Part shown: in pieces, positions 1-37,552 of the stretch
How the letters are laid out: each line of letters starts with the position of its first letter
Position numbering within the stretch: the first letter of the stretch is position 1
Assembly (NCBI GenBank): GCA_024734495.1
Contig: JALMQS010000615.1
Span: 155,173-219,172, forward strand
Source of the DNA: Forficula auricularia
Lineage: Eukaryota > Arthropoda > Insecta > Dermaptera > Forficulidae
Reading direction: 5' to 3'
Length of the DNA: 64,000 bases
Made by a program: the position numbers and the translations under genes
Notes under the pieces: generated by a model
Databases searched by the model: none
Told to the model about the DNA's origin: nothing
What the model saw: only the letters and a program-made list of their open reading frames with translations

Positions 1-294
1 ACAAGCATCCAAAAAAAGAAAAAAAATTTCCAAAATTAATAGGAGCACCAAGCGAGCACAACTCTAATCCAATGCATTCTTTCTCGGAATCTTTATTTGC
101 ATAAGCTTGTAAGGGTCTAGTGCCCTAAACCCTAGGGAAAAATACCTAGCTCGCTGTCTCAATTTCGATACATTCTAATTTGAATTTGAGCGGCGGGTCC
201 CATCTCCTCAACCAAGCCAGCGGACCTAGGACCAGAAGAGAGAAATCGGCGAGACTTATGCCTCATTCTTCAAGTAGGCAGCATATGATTATAT

Positions 295-1246
295 GAGCCG
301 TTTATTTTGAAAGTGGCCTAACTCCATTTATCTTCAAATCGAGATATTTAAGGGTTTGAGTTTCAATGAATTTAAAAATATAGGTATAAGATACTAATGA
401 GTCATACTGCTTAAATGTATCTAAGGGTGTTAAATTATAGTTCCTATTAAAATAGTGGCAATTTAGGTGAATAATATGCGTTTTCTAATCAAGAATGGAG
501 TTCGGTCACTTTCAAAATTAACATCCAGATTCATTATAAAATTTGAAGGTGCCCAAGTCCATTCAACATAATTTAAGATGCTTCAAATTGAAAAAAACAA
601 TACTTAATTTATTTTACATATCTTTAAAACACTTTGGAAACTTAATTTATGAGATTCAAAACATTTTTTAACTACATAACGTACAAAACATAAAAAATAT
701 AAATTTATTTATTACAAAACAATTTACTATTCATCTACATTTTGTGTGTGTGAAAGGGATTTGAAGAAATCATGATGTTTCGGTGGTATATATCTAATTT
801 GTCTGATATTTTTATACAGTGGTGTCAACACGATATTCTCGAACTTTCTTGGTCTACCCCGACGTGGTAATAAATCCAGGACTTTAAAATTTTCATTCTC
901 ATTCATTGATGTCTTATAGAAAATTTTATACGGTTTATTTCTAACAAAACGGATTCAACATATTTTTAACTAGTTTATTGATTCTCCATCAGATTTCTTT
1001 ACCCTTTTAAAAATTGCGTCTTCTAATAATTTTGTTGATACAAATGGAGTTAGGCCACTTTCAAAATAAATTTTTTCATCACTTCATTAACCAGCAAATT
1101 TTAATGTTACAAAATCTTAATGATTTTAAATATATTAGCAACATGTTGTTTCAAAATGAAAAGATCATGTAAAAATGTAACTATTAAGGTATCTAACTTG
1201 ATTTTTTTGGAAAATGGAGTTAGGCCACTTTCAAAATAAACGGCTC
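295..1246. mobile_element. Sola-like DNA transposon copy 1, non-autonomous
   Basis: Terminal inverted repeats start GAGCCGTTTATTTTGAAAGT and are flanked by the 4-bp duplication ATAT (291-294 and 1247-1250). A second, very similar copy lies at 17993-18933 with a different 4-bp duplication (AAAT), which fixes the ends. Copies of the terminal motif (AATGGAGTTAGGCCACTTTC) recur inside, near 494, 1043 and 1213. The minus strand keeps scraps of a reading frame, but no intact transposase is visible. The Sola-like label rests only on the 4-bp AT-rich duplication and the TIRs and is an inference. Confidence 0.75.
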
Positions 1247-1406
1247 ATATATTATATTATTTTGATTCATAATACATAGTTCCTTGTTTTTTTGTTGAAG
1301 AATTGTCTCATTTTTTGCTTGGACCTGACTCAAATGACTCTCTTTATAGGCGCTATTCATTGAGCCCATTCTACTCGCCTTTGGCCATTTTTGGATTGCC
1401 AACTAA

Positions 1407-1590
1407 GGGCCGGTTGTATGTCGCAGCAAATGCTTTTTATCACTAACAAGCGGTAGATGGTAAATGCAGGACCTGGGATGGCCAATCAGATGCCAGTCAC
1501 TGACAGTGATTGGGCATCCCAGGTCCTCCATTTACCATCTACCGTTTGTTAGTGGTAAAAAGCATTTACTTTGCGACATACAACTGGCCC
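1407..1590. mobile_element. MITE with ~85-bp inverted repeats (PIF/Harbinger-like)
   Basis: A near-perfect hairpin begins GGGCCGGTTGTATGTCGC and ends with its complement, flanked on both sides by TAA. The 3-bp TAA/TTA duplication and GGGCC-type ends fit PIF/Harbinger elements. There is no coding capacity. Confidence 0.75.
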
Positions 1591-2403
1591 TAAGAAAATT
1601 GGGCCCGAACGACGCTTCAGAAGTGCAAATGAAGAAAAGATTCCTTAGAAGAACTCATATTCACCATTTCTGTTGACAGATAATTTTTGAACTATTTTTT
1701 TTATTATTTGTTAAATTCTAATAATGATTTTTGTAATTTTTTTTAATTCAAATCTTCTTAAATTTTTATCTCTCAAAGTTGTTCTAATTAGAGTCAGTAC
1801 ATATGCCTAAATATTTTTTTCAATCATTGTTTTAAACTTTCCATAAACGGCTCCAATTTTTTTTTTTTTTTTTAATTTTATTTTGTTTTATTCCTCAATT
1901 TTTTCCTCGACAGCACCCTGACCATTTTTATCATTTTTTTTTATATTTATACAGTAAAGAGTCTATTTCGGGTTTTGGTTGGGGGAGGGAGAACTTGCAT
2001 TCGGAAATTGAAATTTGCGAAGCGGATGGGTCAACTCTCAAGTTGCACCCACATTTAATCAGAGAAAAAAAAATCTTTCAGCCTATTTCAGAATGGATGC
2101 AATTTCTCTGTCCCCCAAACTTCGGTAACCCCAATTTAGGACGCTGCAAGCTATTGTCCTTATTTCCCTACAACAACATTATTAATAATAATAATATAAA
2201 CAATACAGTCAAATGTTCTTGATTGTTAAGCTTATCTTAAATCTTCTGTGTGACGCACAGTGGGGCGAAATGGAAAATTTCTGGACATTCATCCAATTTG
2301 CTAAGATCTTATAAATTAATTAAATTATGGATACGATTCACCAAACAATTTGTAGTAACGTTTTACTTTTGTATACGCGAGACATAGAAAATAAAAAGCC
2401 CAC
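1591..2403. other. AT-rich stretch with no recognised feature
   Basis: It contains long T and A runs and short open frames of low complexity. I see no exon matching the missing Mcm2 C-terminus on the minus strand and no repeat with clear ends. Confidence 0.5.
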
Positions 2404-28646
<26,243 letters not shown>

Positions 28647-28742
28647 GGTGTATATATATTTTACGTATGTCTTTTAAAAATAATAAAATAATGAGTAAAA
28701 AACGTGTGTCTGAAAGTATTGTGTCATGAAGTATTATGAAAA

Positions 28743-28752
28743 GGCGCGAAAA
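28743..28752 (-). promoter_or_regulatory. E2F-type site upstream of Mcm2
   Basis: The minus strand reads TTTTCGCGCC, a full match to the E2F consensus, 97 bases before the Mcm2 start codon. E2F control of MCM genes at G1/S is established in animals. Binding here is inferred from the motif and position. Confidence 0.72.
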
Positions 28753-29737
28753 GATTGTCGTGAAGTTGGCGACGATTTGGCTACGTCAGAATTTGACAAC
28801 AATTTGACAATAATTAGAAAAATAAACAAATTATAAACTTAATTCTAATTAATATTTGAAAAATTAAGATTTATTTTTATATATTTATTAAGTTAATTGA
28901 TTTTTTTTTAATTTTTTATAATCTCAAATCAAAAATATATATATATATACCTATAAAGAAGGAATTTCGAATTTATTTATTTTTCATTCATCAGAATTGT
29001 TTTTGATCGCGCTTTTTAAACAAGATATATAGCGCGAATATCTCGTTAATATGTTAAGTACCTGGAAGCACCGAGCGATGCTCGGTAACTTCTTCCTTCC
29101 TTTAAAATCTTTATTTTAATATTATTTTTAATTTAAAATTCTGATAAAAAGGTCGATTTTTATTTGAGAGCCGGTTTCAAATTAAAAAAATACAAATATA
29201 TCTATATAGTATTCGACCACTGTACCCCCACCTCCACCCTGCTCCACCCCACCCCCGGATCTCCCACCACTGCTCCCCACATCCACCACATCCACCCCCG
29301 CTCCGCATCAAGATCGCTTTCTCATCCTCAAAACTTGTTATTAGAGTTTGTTTCATCAAAATCGTTAGAGCCGTTAAAAAAAAAATACAAATACTTACAT
29401 ATATATACCTGGAAGACCGAGCTTTGTTCGGGTTTAGTCAATGCTTGACAACAACACACTACAATCACAATATTTCTTCAAGGCCTTTGAGAAAAAAAGA
29501 TTAACCCTACCCATTGTCTGCCTGGGTACAAAAGGAAAAGAGTAACCTTTTTTTTTTTAAACCCTAAGAATTGGATTTGTCTACCTGAGAATAATTAATT
29601 TGATTACGAAAAAACCCATCAAAAACAATTTTGTCGAAGATGAGACCGTGACAGATCGAATTGTCACCCAAAAATCCACCTAACCGGTGTGTATTTCATC
29701 AAAATCGGTAGAGCCGTTTTCAAAATAGAACTAAGAT

Positions 29738-29811
<74 letters not shown>
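29738..29811. repeat. (TA)n microsatellite
   Basis: About 37 TA units without interruption lie at the edge of a dispersed-repeat copy. A shorter TA array is at ~35871-35900. Confidence 0.92.
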
Positions 29812-29816
<5 letters not shown>

Positions 29817-30351
29817 TACAATTTTTGCTCGTTTAATAAGAGTAGATTATTCTTTGATATATTAATGAGAAAATTATAAATTTATTTAACTTCATTATTT
29901 CAAGTTAGAAATATATAAATTCGGATATTATTTTCACTTAATATTTGACAAAAATCATCTGCGATCGAATCAAATACAGGAAACTTATGATTAATTAATA
30001 GCAAACACCTAACACATGTGTTAACAGATCGACCGCGCTGGAATGGTAGATTGAATATATAACATCTCAGATTACAAAACCCATTTGGTGATCCATATCA
30101 GTGTTTGATATAAAAAGCGTCATGTGGGCTAAACGCGAAATGATGCTGGATTATAGCTAAATGGGTCACATCTTTTTCATTCCCTCTTTGTCCAGACTTA
30201 AGACTCAGCAGACTCCAATAGCCTCAACCAGCAGTAGTCTCGTCATATTTATCTTGTTTAAAAAGCGCGATCAAAAACATTTCTCGTTAATATGTTAATT
30301 ATTCTTTTATATAAGATTGGAGTAATTTTTGGAGACGGACTGATAAGTGAA

Positions 30352-30731
30352 TTAAGTGGATATCGATGAGGCAGTCAAAAAAGAAGAAGATAATTTACAC
30401 TATCTTTTTATTCATAAAACCGACGTTTCGGAGGCTATTCCTCCTTCTTCAGGGATTTGAAAAGTCAGTGAAGGAAATCCAATGCGGCATTCCCCTCTCT
30501 GTCTCCTCTTTCAGTGGCAGTAACAATAATATCTTGTATTTCATTCTCAGCAGAATTATAATGTAATAATTACCACTGAAAGAGGAGACAGAGGGAATGC
30601 CGCATTGGATTCCTTCACTGACTTTTCAAATCCCTGAAGAAGGAGGGAATAGCCTCCGAAACGTCGGTTTTATGAATAAAAAGATAGTGTAAATTATCTT
30701 TTCTTTTTTGGACTGCCTCATCGATATCCAC
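30352..30731. repeat. Long palindrome with two hammerhead-like arms
   Basis: Nearly perfect arms run from GGATATCGATGAGGCAGTC to the complementary GACTGCCTCATCGATATCC. Both arms carry CTGAAGA, stem GGAGG/CCTCC and GAAACGTCGG: minus at 30408-30475, plus at 30621-30682. Confidence 0.78.
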
Positions 30732-30999
30732 TTAATTCTTTGATATATTAATGAGAAAATTATAAATTAATTTATTTTTGTTTACATTATTTTCAAACAA
30801 TAATTAATTAACCAGTCAGAACTTAGTTCTGGGGGGGGGGGGTTTCTACGAGTTTTTTTGAACAAAATGTTTTTATTTCCAAATTAAAATTTACATTATT
30901 GGATTAAAAAAATGTTTCACCATGTACCAACACCAAATTCCTTAAAAACTACAAAATGTAAATGTACATATTTATTTTTCATTTTACAATTATTTTGAG

Positions 31000-32396
31000 C
31001 ATCGAGCAATAAATACTGCCTACCCATGTCCATATTTACAACAATCTTCTTCTTCTTTTTTTTTTGTAATTATTTTTTTAAATTTTAGTGTTGAAGTTTT
31101 GAAAAAAAAACCCCACGACTTGAATACTATAATAATTACCATAGTTAAAAGGATGTATAGCCCAGTATATAGGGCGGTTTCATCTTACATTAATTGCGGG
31201 AAAATATTTTTTTCTAGGATCGTTTGGTATATGGTGTGAGTATGCCAAATCTAAGTTTGCGACCTCGTAAGTGTGGGGGTCAACTTTTGGTGGCAGAAAA
31301 ACCTCGAAATTTTCGGACTTTTTCGCTTTTATAACTCGAAAACAGTTGATATTTTGTAAATAATAGTTCTAGAGTAAATTAAAAATGACAAAATTTCGAG
31401 TCGATTAATTGGTCCAGTAGTTCGATTTTTTATGGGGGTCCAAAAAACAACCCCCTGGATCACTTTTGAATAACTATCCCAAAAACTCGCACTTTTTCGA
31501 TTTTTTTCCTAATTTAACCATGAAGGACCACGTTTTCAACAAAGACGACCTTTTTAAACTAGATTAAATTTCCTACAAGTCAAACAAAGTTATATCTTAA
31601 TTGGATAATGGTAACGCGTGCCGCAATGAAAATGCAAAATAAGCTGACGTGTTCTGATGTGGCCATCCACTTGACTTTACCATCCAACCTGGCCCCTCAA
31701 ATTATTTATAATCATGTAGGGGGGAGATTAGTTTTTTCATTTTTATACTTTTGGTGTCTCACTGATTATATGTATACAAAATTTGGTTGAGTTTGGTATA
31801 TGGCCAATATTTTCATTTTTTGACCCCCCCCCCATTTTAGGCGGTTAGTTTTTGCATTTTTAGACTTCTGGGGGTCCACTGATTATATGTATACAAAATT
31901 TGGTTGAGTTTGCTCAAACGGCCTAGATTTTTAATTTTTAACCCCCCTCCACGATTTTTGGGTCGATATGCACCAAAATCTAATCAGCTCTTAATCTCAA
32001 TGTAACAAAACTTCGTGTGAAATTTGGTTTCGATATTCCCACTAGTTTTTGAGCTAGCTCGTCCACAAAAATTTGGTAACGCACAGACTAACTAACTAAC
32101 AGACATTTTAACAAAACAATTATTATCTCGAAAAATATAATTTTTTCGATGTTCACTTATTACGGCTTTTTTGTAGACGGAAATGCCATGGTTTCGCTCA
32201 ATTTTTTTAATCAAAATAGTTTCAGCCGTTTTTGAGATATTTCGAAAAAAGAAGGAAAAAAAACACTTTTTTCATGCCCGATTACAATACTTGACCATAC
32301 CCTGTATGGTAAAGTAAAAAATCGCCGTTTTTCCTTCATAAAATGAAAACCACTCATCCTAGAAACTTAATTTTCCTATCTCTCTCTATATATATA
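31000..32396. other. Repeat-derived intergenic DNA
   Basis: It contains pieces of the 22260-25400 foldback (31490-31610, 32325-32375). It also holds two near-identical direct segments (TGATTATATGTATACAAAAT at ~31762 and ~31881) and the inverted copy of 4330-4560. No gene is seen. Confidence 0.55.
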
Positions 32397-32638
32397 AGGC
32401 GTTTATTTTGAAAGTGGCCTAAGTCCATTATTTGTTATTTTGAGATATTTGTATTTATATTTTTATAAATACATATATTTAGGTATATATTTTTTGATGT
32501 ATTTATTTTGACGAATTCATGAGGATATTGTACTCCTTTGGCTGTGATATTATAAATATGAAAAGAAGATATCTATGTCTAACTAAATCTTTCATTAAGT
32601 AATTTTTTTTAAAACGCCACTTTCAAAATAAACGACTC
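32397..32638. mobile_element. Short relative of the Sola-like element
   Basis: A 242-bp element whose ends (GGCGTTTATTTTGAAAGTGG and its inverted form at 32620-32638) match the termini of 295-1246, with an unrelated interior. It looks like a MITE of that family. Confidence 0.65.
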
Positions 32639-32844
32639 ATATATATACCTACAATATACGTATTCGAAATTACTCTTGATAATCTAAGTTAAATATTTTT
32701 CCAATTCATTTCCCCGCTAGCGAGTGAGCTTGTAAGCTTATTGCGAAAACAATTTTAGAATTATAAAGATAAAACGTTAAATTTTTATTTTAATTTTCAT
32801 ATTCTGATCTCTGATCTCACCAAAAGGGCGGTCATTTCACAACT

Positions 32845-32918
32845 GGCCCATTAGCTCAGTTGGTTAGAGCGTCGTGCTAATAACGCGAAGGTCGTGGGTT
32901 CGATCCCCCCATGGGCCA
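32845..32918 (+). tRNA. tRNA-Ile (anticodon AAT)
   Basis: A 74-base cloverleaf: acceptor GGCCCAT pairs with ATGGGCC and is followed by discriminator A. It has D arm TAGCTCAGTTGGTTAGAG with A box, anticodon loop CTAATAA giving AAT, and T arm with B box GGTTCGATCCC. All four stems pair and there is no intron. The sequence is very close to metazoan tRNA-Ile. It reads isoleucine ATT (and ATC after A34 modification). Confidence 0.95.
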
Positions 32919-33117
32919 AATTTTTTATTTTTATTAACTAATCATCCAAATAGTGTCGGTATAATAAAATTTACAACATAATAATATGATGAATGGTCCG
33001 TAGCTGAATCTTTTTTCAGCTTAAGCTAAATTTTTGATTTTACGTTCAAAGTGAATGGACTGAAAATTTTTAGTTTTACTTGGATATAAGTAATATACCT
33101 AAAAAAATAAAAATACT

Positions 33118-33245
33118 TTAATTCCTGTGAATCAATTATAATAGAGGGATGAAGAGGGCAAAGGCTTCGAAACTATAGTTTCGTTATAAATAAATTAAAA
33201 ATTAATTTTTCCAGCAGAAGACACACTCTTTTATTGAATCCTTCA
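33118..33245 (+). repeat. Degenerate copy of the 17053 hammerhead-like repeat
   Basis: TTCCTGTGAATCAATTATAA to GCAGAAGACACACTCTTTTA parallels 17170-17280. The core CTGATGA has become GGGATGA, so it should be inactive. Confidence 0.65.
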
Positions 33246-33294
33246 ATCGATAGAAAGTTTGGATTAAGGCAAATGATTGAAGAAGCGCATGACC

Positions 33295-33690
33295 GTCTTT
33301 TTTTTATAATGATACTGATACAAGAAGAAGTTGCACCAAGAAGGTACAACCTCTGTAGTCCGTGGTGGACCCTTGTAACCTGAAGATAAGGGGAGATTTA
33401 GTGATTGGGTAGAAGTCAAAGGTATCTGTGGATGCTGGTCTTGAAAGATTGAAGGTCATAAGTTGCTGGAAAGACGGTCGGGGGAAGAGAGTTCCAGTCT
33501 CTAGATGTCATGGGGATAAATGAATTGGCGAATGCGTTTGTTCGATTAGTATCCAGTTTAAGCTCGTAGGGGTGTTGAGTTTTAGAAGGGTCTAGAAGGG
33601 TTTTGATCAATCTTTCCCTCTCAATCACGCCCTCGGCAGCAACCATGGAGGACTCTCCGCTAGCTTCCAAAACCGAAACCTAATCAAAAC
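33295..33690 (-). mobile_element. 5'-truncated jockey-type LINE fragment
   Basis: The minus strand encodes NRTNAFANSFIPMTSRDWNS followed by LPPTVFPATYDLQSF and IHRYL, the same C-terminal domain as at 12195-12740. A 3' UTR (GTTGCACC...) and short A tail follow, read as T on the plus strand at ~33298-33306. Confidence 0.8.
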
Positions 33691-33834
33691 TCCAATACGA
33701 ATGAATTTAGATCAGTGGTTCTCATTAGTGTGCCGCCAAGCCTTTGACAAAATGTACCTCTAAAAATTAAGAATGAACTGTTTTCCATTATAATAATAAA
33801 ACTTGAGCAAGATGCGAGGTAGGTTTCACAAAAA

Positions 33835-33990
33835 AGAAATAAAACAAAATTGAGTTTTGAATTCGATATATTTCGGATGTGAGCCCCCGTTTTCTTTGAC
33901 TCCTGATGATCGGCTCACCCCGAAATATATCGAATTCAAAACTCAATTTTGTTTTATTTCTTCTTTGTGAAACCTACCTCGATCTTTGCT
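33835..33990. repeat. Palindrome with hammerhead-like motif
   Basis: The arms (AAATTGAGTTTTGAATTCGA and complement) enclose CTGATGATCGGCTCACCCC, then GAAATATATCGAATTC on the plus strand. A closely related palindrome is at 34612-34840. Confidence 0.7.
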
Positions 33991-34029
33991 CAAGTTTTAT
34001 TATATTTTATTATTATTATTATTATTATT

Positions 34030-34520
34030 ATCCGAGTTAATGCACTTTCTCAGCTTGCGCTGGAAAAATTTCACCTATCCCTTCAGATCTTTTTGGGATT
34101 AGGCTCGGTCGATGTGGAAAGAGAATTCACTCTGGCCCACATGATCCTCCGGATAATCTTCAATTATTGAGAAACTTGCGCACGATATGGCAGGTTTGTA
34201 ATATAGTTGCCTTCTGTGCATGCTTCAAGATGGTGTTTGGCAGCCCAAGTTTCTCAATGTTCTTATTAAAGTTCTTAGAGACAACCCTCTCAACGGATAT
34301 CACTAATGGGTAGATGGAGACCCTATCCAGTTTCCAGATCTCTTTAATTTGCCAGGCGAGTTCCTCATATTTGTTCTTTTTCTCTGCCTCTGTCCTTTTG
34401 ATGTTATGTGTCAGAGGAACAGCGATATCAATGAGTGAGTATCCCTGAACTTGTGTTAAAATCTATTAGAAGAATATCGGGTCGGTTATAAGCGATGGTC
34501 CTATCAGTATATTATTATTA
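34030..34520 (-). mobile_element. LINE fragment (C-terminal RT-associated segment)
   Basis: Minus-strand pieces read EAEKKNKYEELAWQIKEIWK, then RVSIYPLVISVERVVSKNFN and IEKLGLPNTILKHAQ. These recall the post-RT domain of insect LINE polyproteins. A second copy of its end is at 37835-37990. It is truncated on both sides. Confidence 0.55.
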
Positions 34521-34611
34521 TTATTAATTATTATTATTATTACTTAGGGAAAGTGGTGTAGGTTTTAAAGTGAAACATGATATTAATTAATAAAGTAAAG
34601 GGAGTGTAATA

Positions 34612-34840
34612 ATAAAACTTGAGTAAGATAAGAGGTAGGTTTCACAAAAAAAGAAATAAAACAAAATTGAGTTTTGAATTCGATATATTTCGGGGGTTAG
34701 CCCATCATTAGGAGTCTAAGAAGAGGTTTTCTTAGACTCCTGATGATGGGCTAACCCCAGAAATATCGAATTCAAAACTCAATTTTGTTTTATTTCTTTT
34801 TTGTGAAACCTACCTCGTATCTTACTCAAGTTTTATTATT
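34612..34840. repeat. Palindrome with two hammerhead-like arms
   Basis: The arms are inverted copies around ~34730. The plus arm reads CTGATGATGGGCTAACCCCA followed by GAAATATCG. The minus arm has CTAATGA in place of CTGATGA. Confidence 0.7.
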
Positions 34841-34884
34841 ATATTAAAATGTTTCACCTAGAACCAACACCGAACTCCTTAAAA

Positions 34885-35060
34885 GTTATTAAAGGGAGTG
34901 TAGTTTCACAATGAATGAAATAAAACTCAGAGGTTTATACAAACTCAATATATTTCGGATTATTACTCCATCATCAGGAGTTTACATCTGTATATTGAGT
35001 TTGTATAAACCTCAGTTTTATTTCGTTCATTGTGAAACTACACTCCTTTACTTTATTAAT
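34885..35060. repeat. Partial palindrome of the 37316 family
   Basis: The outer arms (GTGTAGTTTCACAATGAATG; complement at ~35020-35042) are intact. The left arm keeps the minus-strand CTGATGATGGAGTAATAATC then CGAAATAT, but the right arm lost its core. Confidence 0.65.
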
Positions 35061-35867
35061 TACTTATAAATTATTTGAATATAAATATTTCTGAACATTT
35101 TTACCATTCAGTATATAGTAGACGTGTTAATACAATGCATGTAATTTTATTTACATAAAGGTAATTGTGAATCGTATGTATCTGATACAATTATTCAAAA
35201 AAGTATCTCCCTGATTTATTACTTGTTTGTTCATTCTACAATAAATTGGAAATGTTGTCTAAAACTATAGAGATGATGTTTATTTTGTAAGTTTTCATTT
35301 TGAAGCCTTAGTGTAATTTTTGTATTTTTTTTCTTGCGATTGACGTTATTTAAAGCTTATTTAAAAGAACAATTTTAGAACATCTTTAGTGTGCCATCAA
35401 ATTTTTAAATCATTAAAAGTGATCCGCGAGAGAAAAATGGTTGACCCGGCGTGCCTCTGGCACGCCCGGCACCGCTCGGCCCTCCGGGCTGGTGGCTCTG
35501 GCGGGCAGCGTCTCGAGATGTGATTATTGTCCGTAATTATATGTTTTGAAAAAAATATTTTTTGAATAATAAGAGAATAGAGAATTTAGTGTTTAAATTA
35601 AATATAATATAATATATATTTTAAAATAAATTTATCTACTGAAATTTAAAGAATTTATATATTTGTCTACTAATATTTTTCGACTTTTTAAAAAATACAT
35701 TTCAATATGTAAATTTATCTAATAAGTGTCTCTAAATCAAATATATATAATAATTTTAAAATTAATTTATCTACTAAAATTTCAAATGAGCCGCGCAGTA
35801 ATAAATTAAGAATTAATCTCATTATTCCATTAAATCATATTATTATAATATTATTTATATTATAAAT

Positions 35868-35903
<36 letters not shown>

Positions 35904-36089
35904 AAAATTAATTTGTCTACTAAAATTTCAAGAATTTATATTTTTCTTAAATTAAAAAAAAAAAAATTTTTTTGCGGTATGAATATTTTTCAAAAAATTA
36001 AATATATATTAATTTATAATATATATTTTAAAATTAATAAATTTGTCTACTAAAATTTCAAATGAGACACGCCGTTAATCTAATATTCT
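35061..36089. other. AT-rich intergenic DNA, nothing recognised
   Basis: Low-complexity AT sequence with short repeated blocks (TTTAAAATTAATTTATCTAC several times), a TA array at ~35871-35900 and one GC-rich patch at 35450-35520. No gene signal. Confidence 0.5.
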
Positions 36090-36262
36090 AAGCTATCTAG
36101 AGGAATATATTGATATATAGAGATATTATAGATATATAATAGAGATGTTTTATTTGTAAAATTTGACAATCTAACAACTGTCATTGAATATTAGTTGATT
36201 TTTCTCCCACATGTTCTCCTGACAGCGCCACGGGTACTGTCTGACAAGGGCTTTTATATATA
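36090..36262 (-). repeat. Repeat copy representing the empty Transib target site
   Basis: Read on the minus strand, CAGACAGTACCCGTGGCGCTG continues straight into TCAGGAGAACATGTGGGAGA. The first part matches the left flank of the Transib (44785-44816) and the second its right flank (62504-62600), with only one CGCTG at 36223-36227. It is therefore an unoccupied paralog of the insertion site. Confidence 0.88.
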
Positions 36263-36271
36263 AGATATATG

Positions 36272-36533
36272 TATATCGTCACCTTAAGAGTGTAAACCTG
36301 CTAACTCCATTTTTTATCATATATGACATATTAATACCGTTCGAAAGAAAAAGAGATGAAGCATCGTCCAAATAAAACTGCTACTTAAAATTACGGTCTA
36401 AGTTGTAGAAAAAAATGTGAAAAATAGTTTCTTTCCATAACAACAATATTAAATTTTGTTCCTTTTTTTCTCTGTCTTGTAAAATTTCCTTGTTTTAAGT
36501 TAATATGTTTACACTCTAAGGTGATGATATATA
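36272..36533. mobile_element. MITE with ~24-bp inverted ends
   Basis: ATATCGTCACCTTAAGAGTG and the inverted CACTCTAAGGTGATGATAT bound a ~260-bp non-coding element. I could not settle its target duplication. Confidence 0.65.
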
Positions 36534-37315
36534 TGTAGAATGGGTTTCTCGAAAACGGCTCTAACGATATGGATGAAATTCACGGGTTAGGTGGTTTTTG
36601 TGATGACAATTCGATCTGTCACGGTCTCATCTTCGGCTAAGTTGTTTTTGAAGGGCTTTTTGTTAATTGAAATAATTATTCATAGGTGGTTGCCTCGATA
36701 AAAATGTATATTTACATCTTTATTCAGTTTCCTTTTAATAATTAATTTTTAATCCTATATCCTACCAATAGTTCATTACAATTATTATTATATATTAAAA
36801 TTAGACAATTTAATTAAATAAAGGTAATTTTCTATTTTCTATAAAATAATTTATTAGAAATCTATTTCATTCTTTTAAAAAATCCGACAATTCAAAGGAT
36901 CGTGCCTCGTTCTTCAGGATTTAAAAGGGTCAACGAAAGAACCTCCGTGTATATTAATATTTTTTTAATTGCAATTACATTCAAAACATTGTGTCCAGTG
37001 ATAGGTTCTGATGATTGTCATAGTAAACGTTGGCAAAAAAATGGATTAAATTTTATTTAATTTTGGCTTCGAATATAAATCGACCTTTTTACCTGAATTT
37101 AAAATTAAAAAATAATATTAATATATAGCTTTTAACTAAAGCAAAAAATTACCGAGCATCGCTCGGTGTTCCAGGTACTTATTATTATATACCAAAAATG
37201 GTAATAAAATCAAATAGGATGTACATAGTTTATTAATACAAACCTGTTTTAATTGAAATTTCAGATTATTTTCGGGTTTGTTTAAAATTATATTGTTTTG
37301 ATAGAAAAATAAAAT

Positions 37316-37552
37316 AATTAATAGAGTAAAGGGTGTGTAGTTTCACAGTGAATGAAATAAAACTCAAAGAGGTTTATACAAACTCAATATATTTCGGATT
37401 ATTAGTCCATCATCAGGAGTTTACAAGTTAATACGTATTAACTTGTAAACTCCTGATGATGGACTAATAATCCGAAATATATTGAGTTTGTATAAACCTC
37501 TTTGAGTTTTATTTCATTCACTGTGAAACTACACACCTTTACTCTATTAATT
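37316..37552. repeat. Near-perfect 237-bp palindrome with two hammerhead-like arms
   Basis: The centre is TTAATACGTATTAA. Each arm carries CTGATGATGGACTAATAATC then CGAAATATATTGAG, at 37376-37430 (minus) and 37438-37494 (plus). The flanks ACTC-upstream and GAGTTTGT-downstream pair over ~9 bp as stem I. Outer ends match the short palindromes at 5773 and 15537. Confidence 0.82.

Noticed and set aside
1995..2222. Plus-strand frame as a host exon
   Set aside because: It has no splice sites or domain and ends in Asn repeats from AAT runs.
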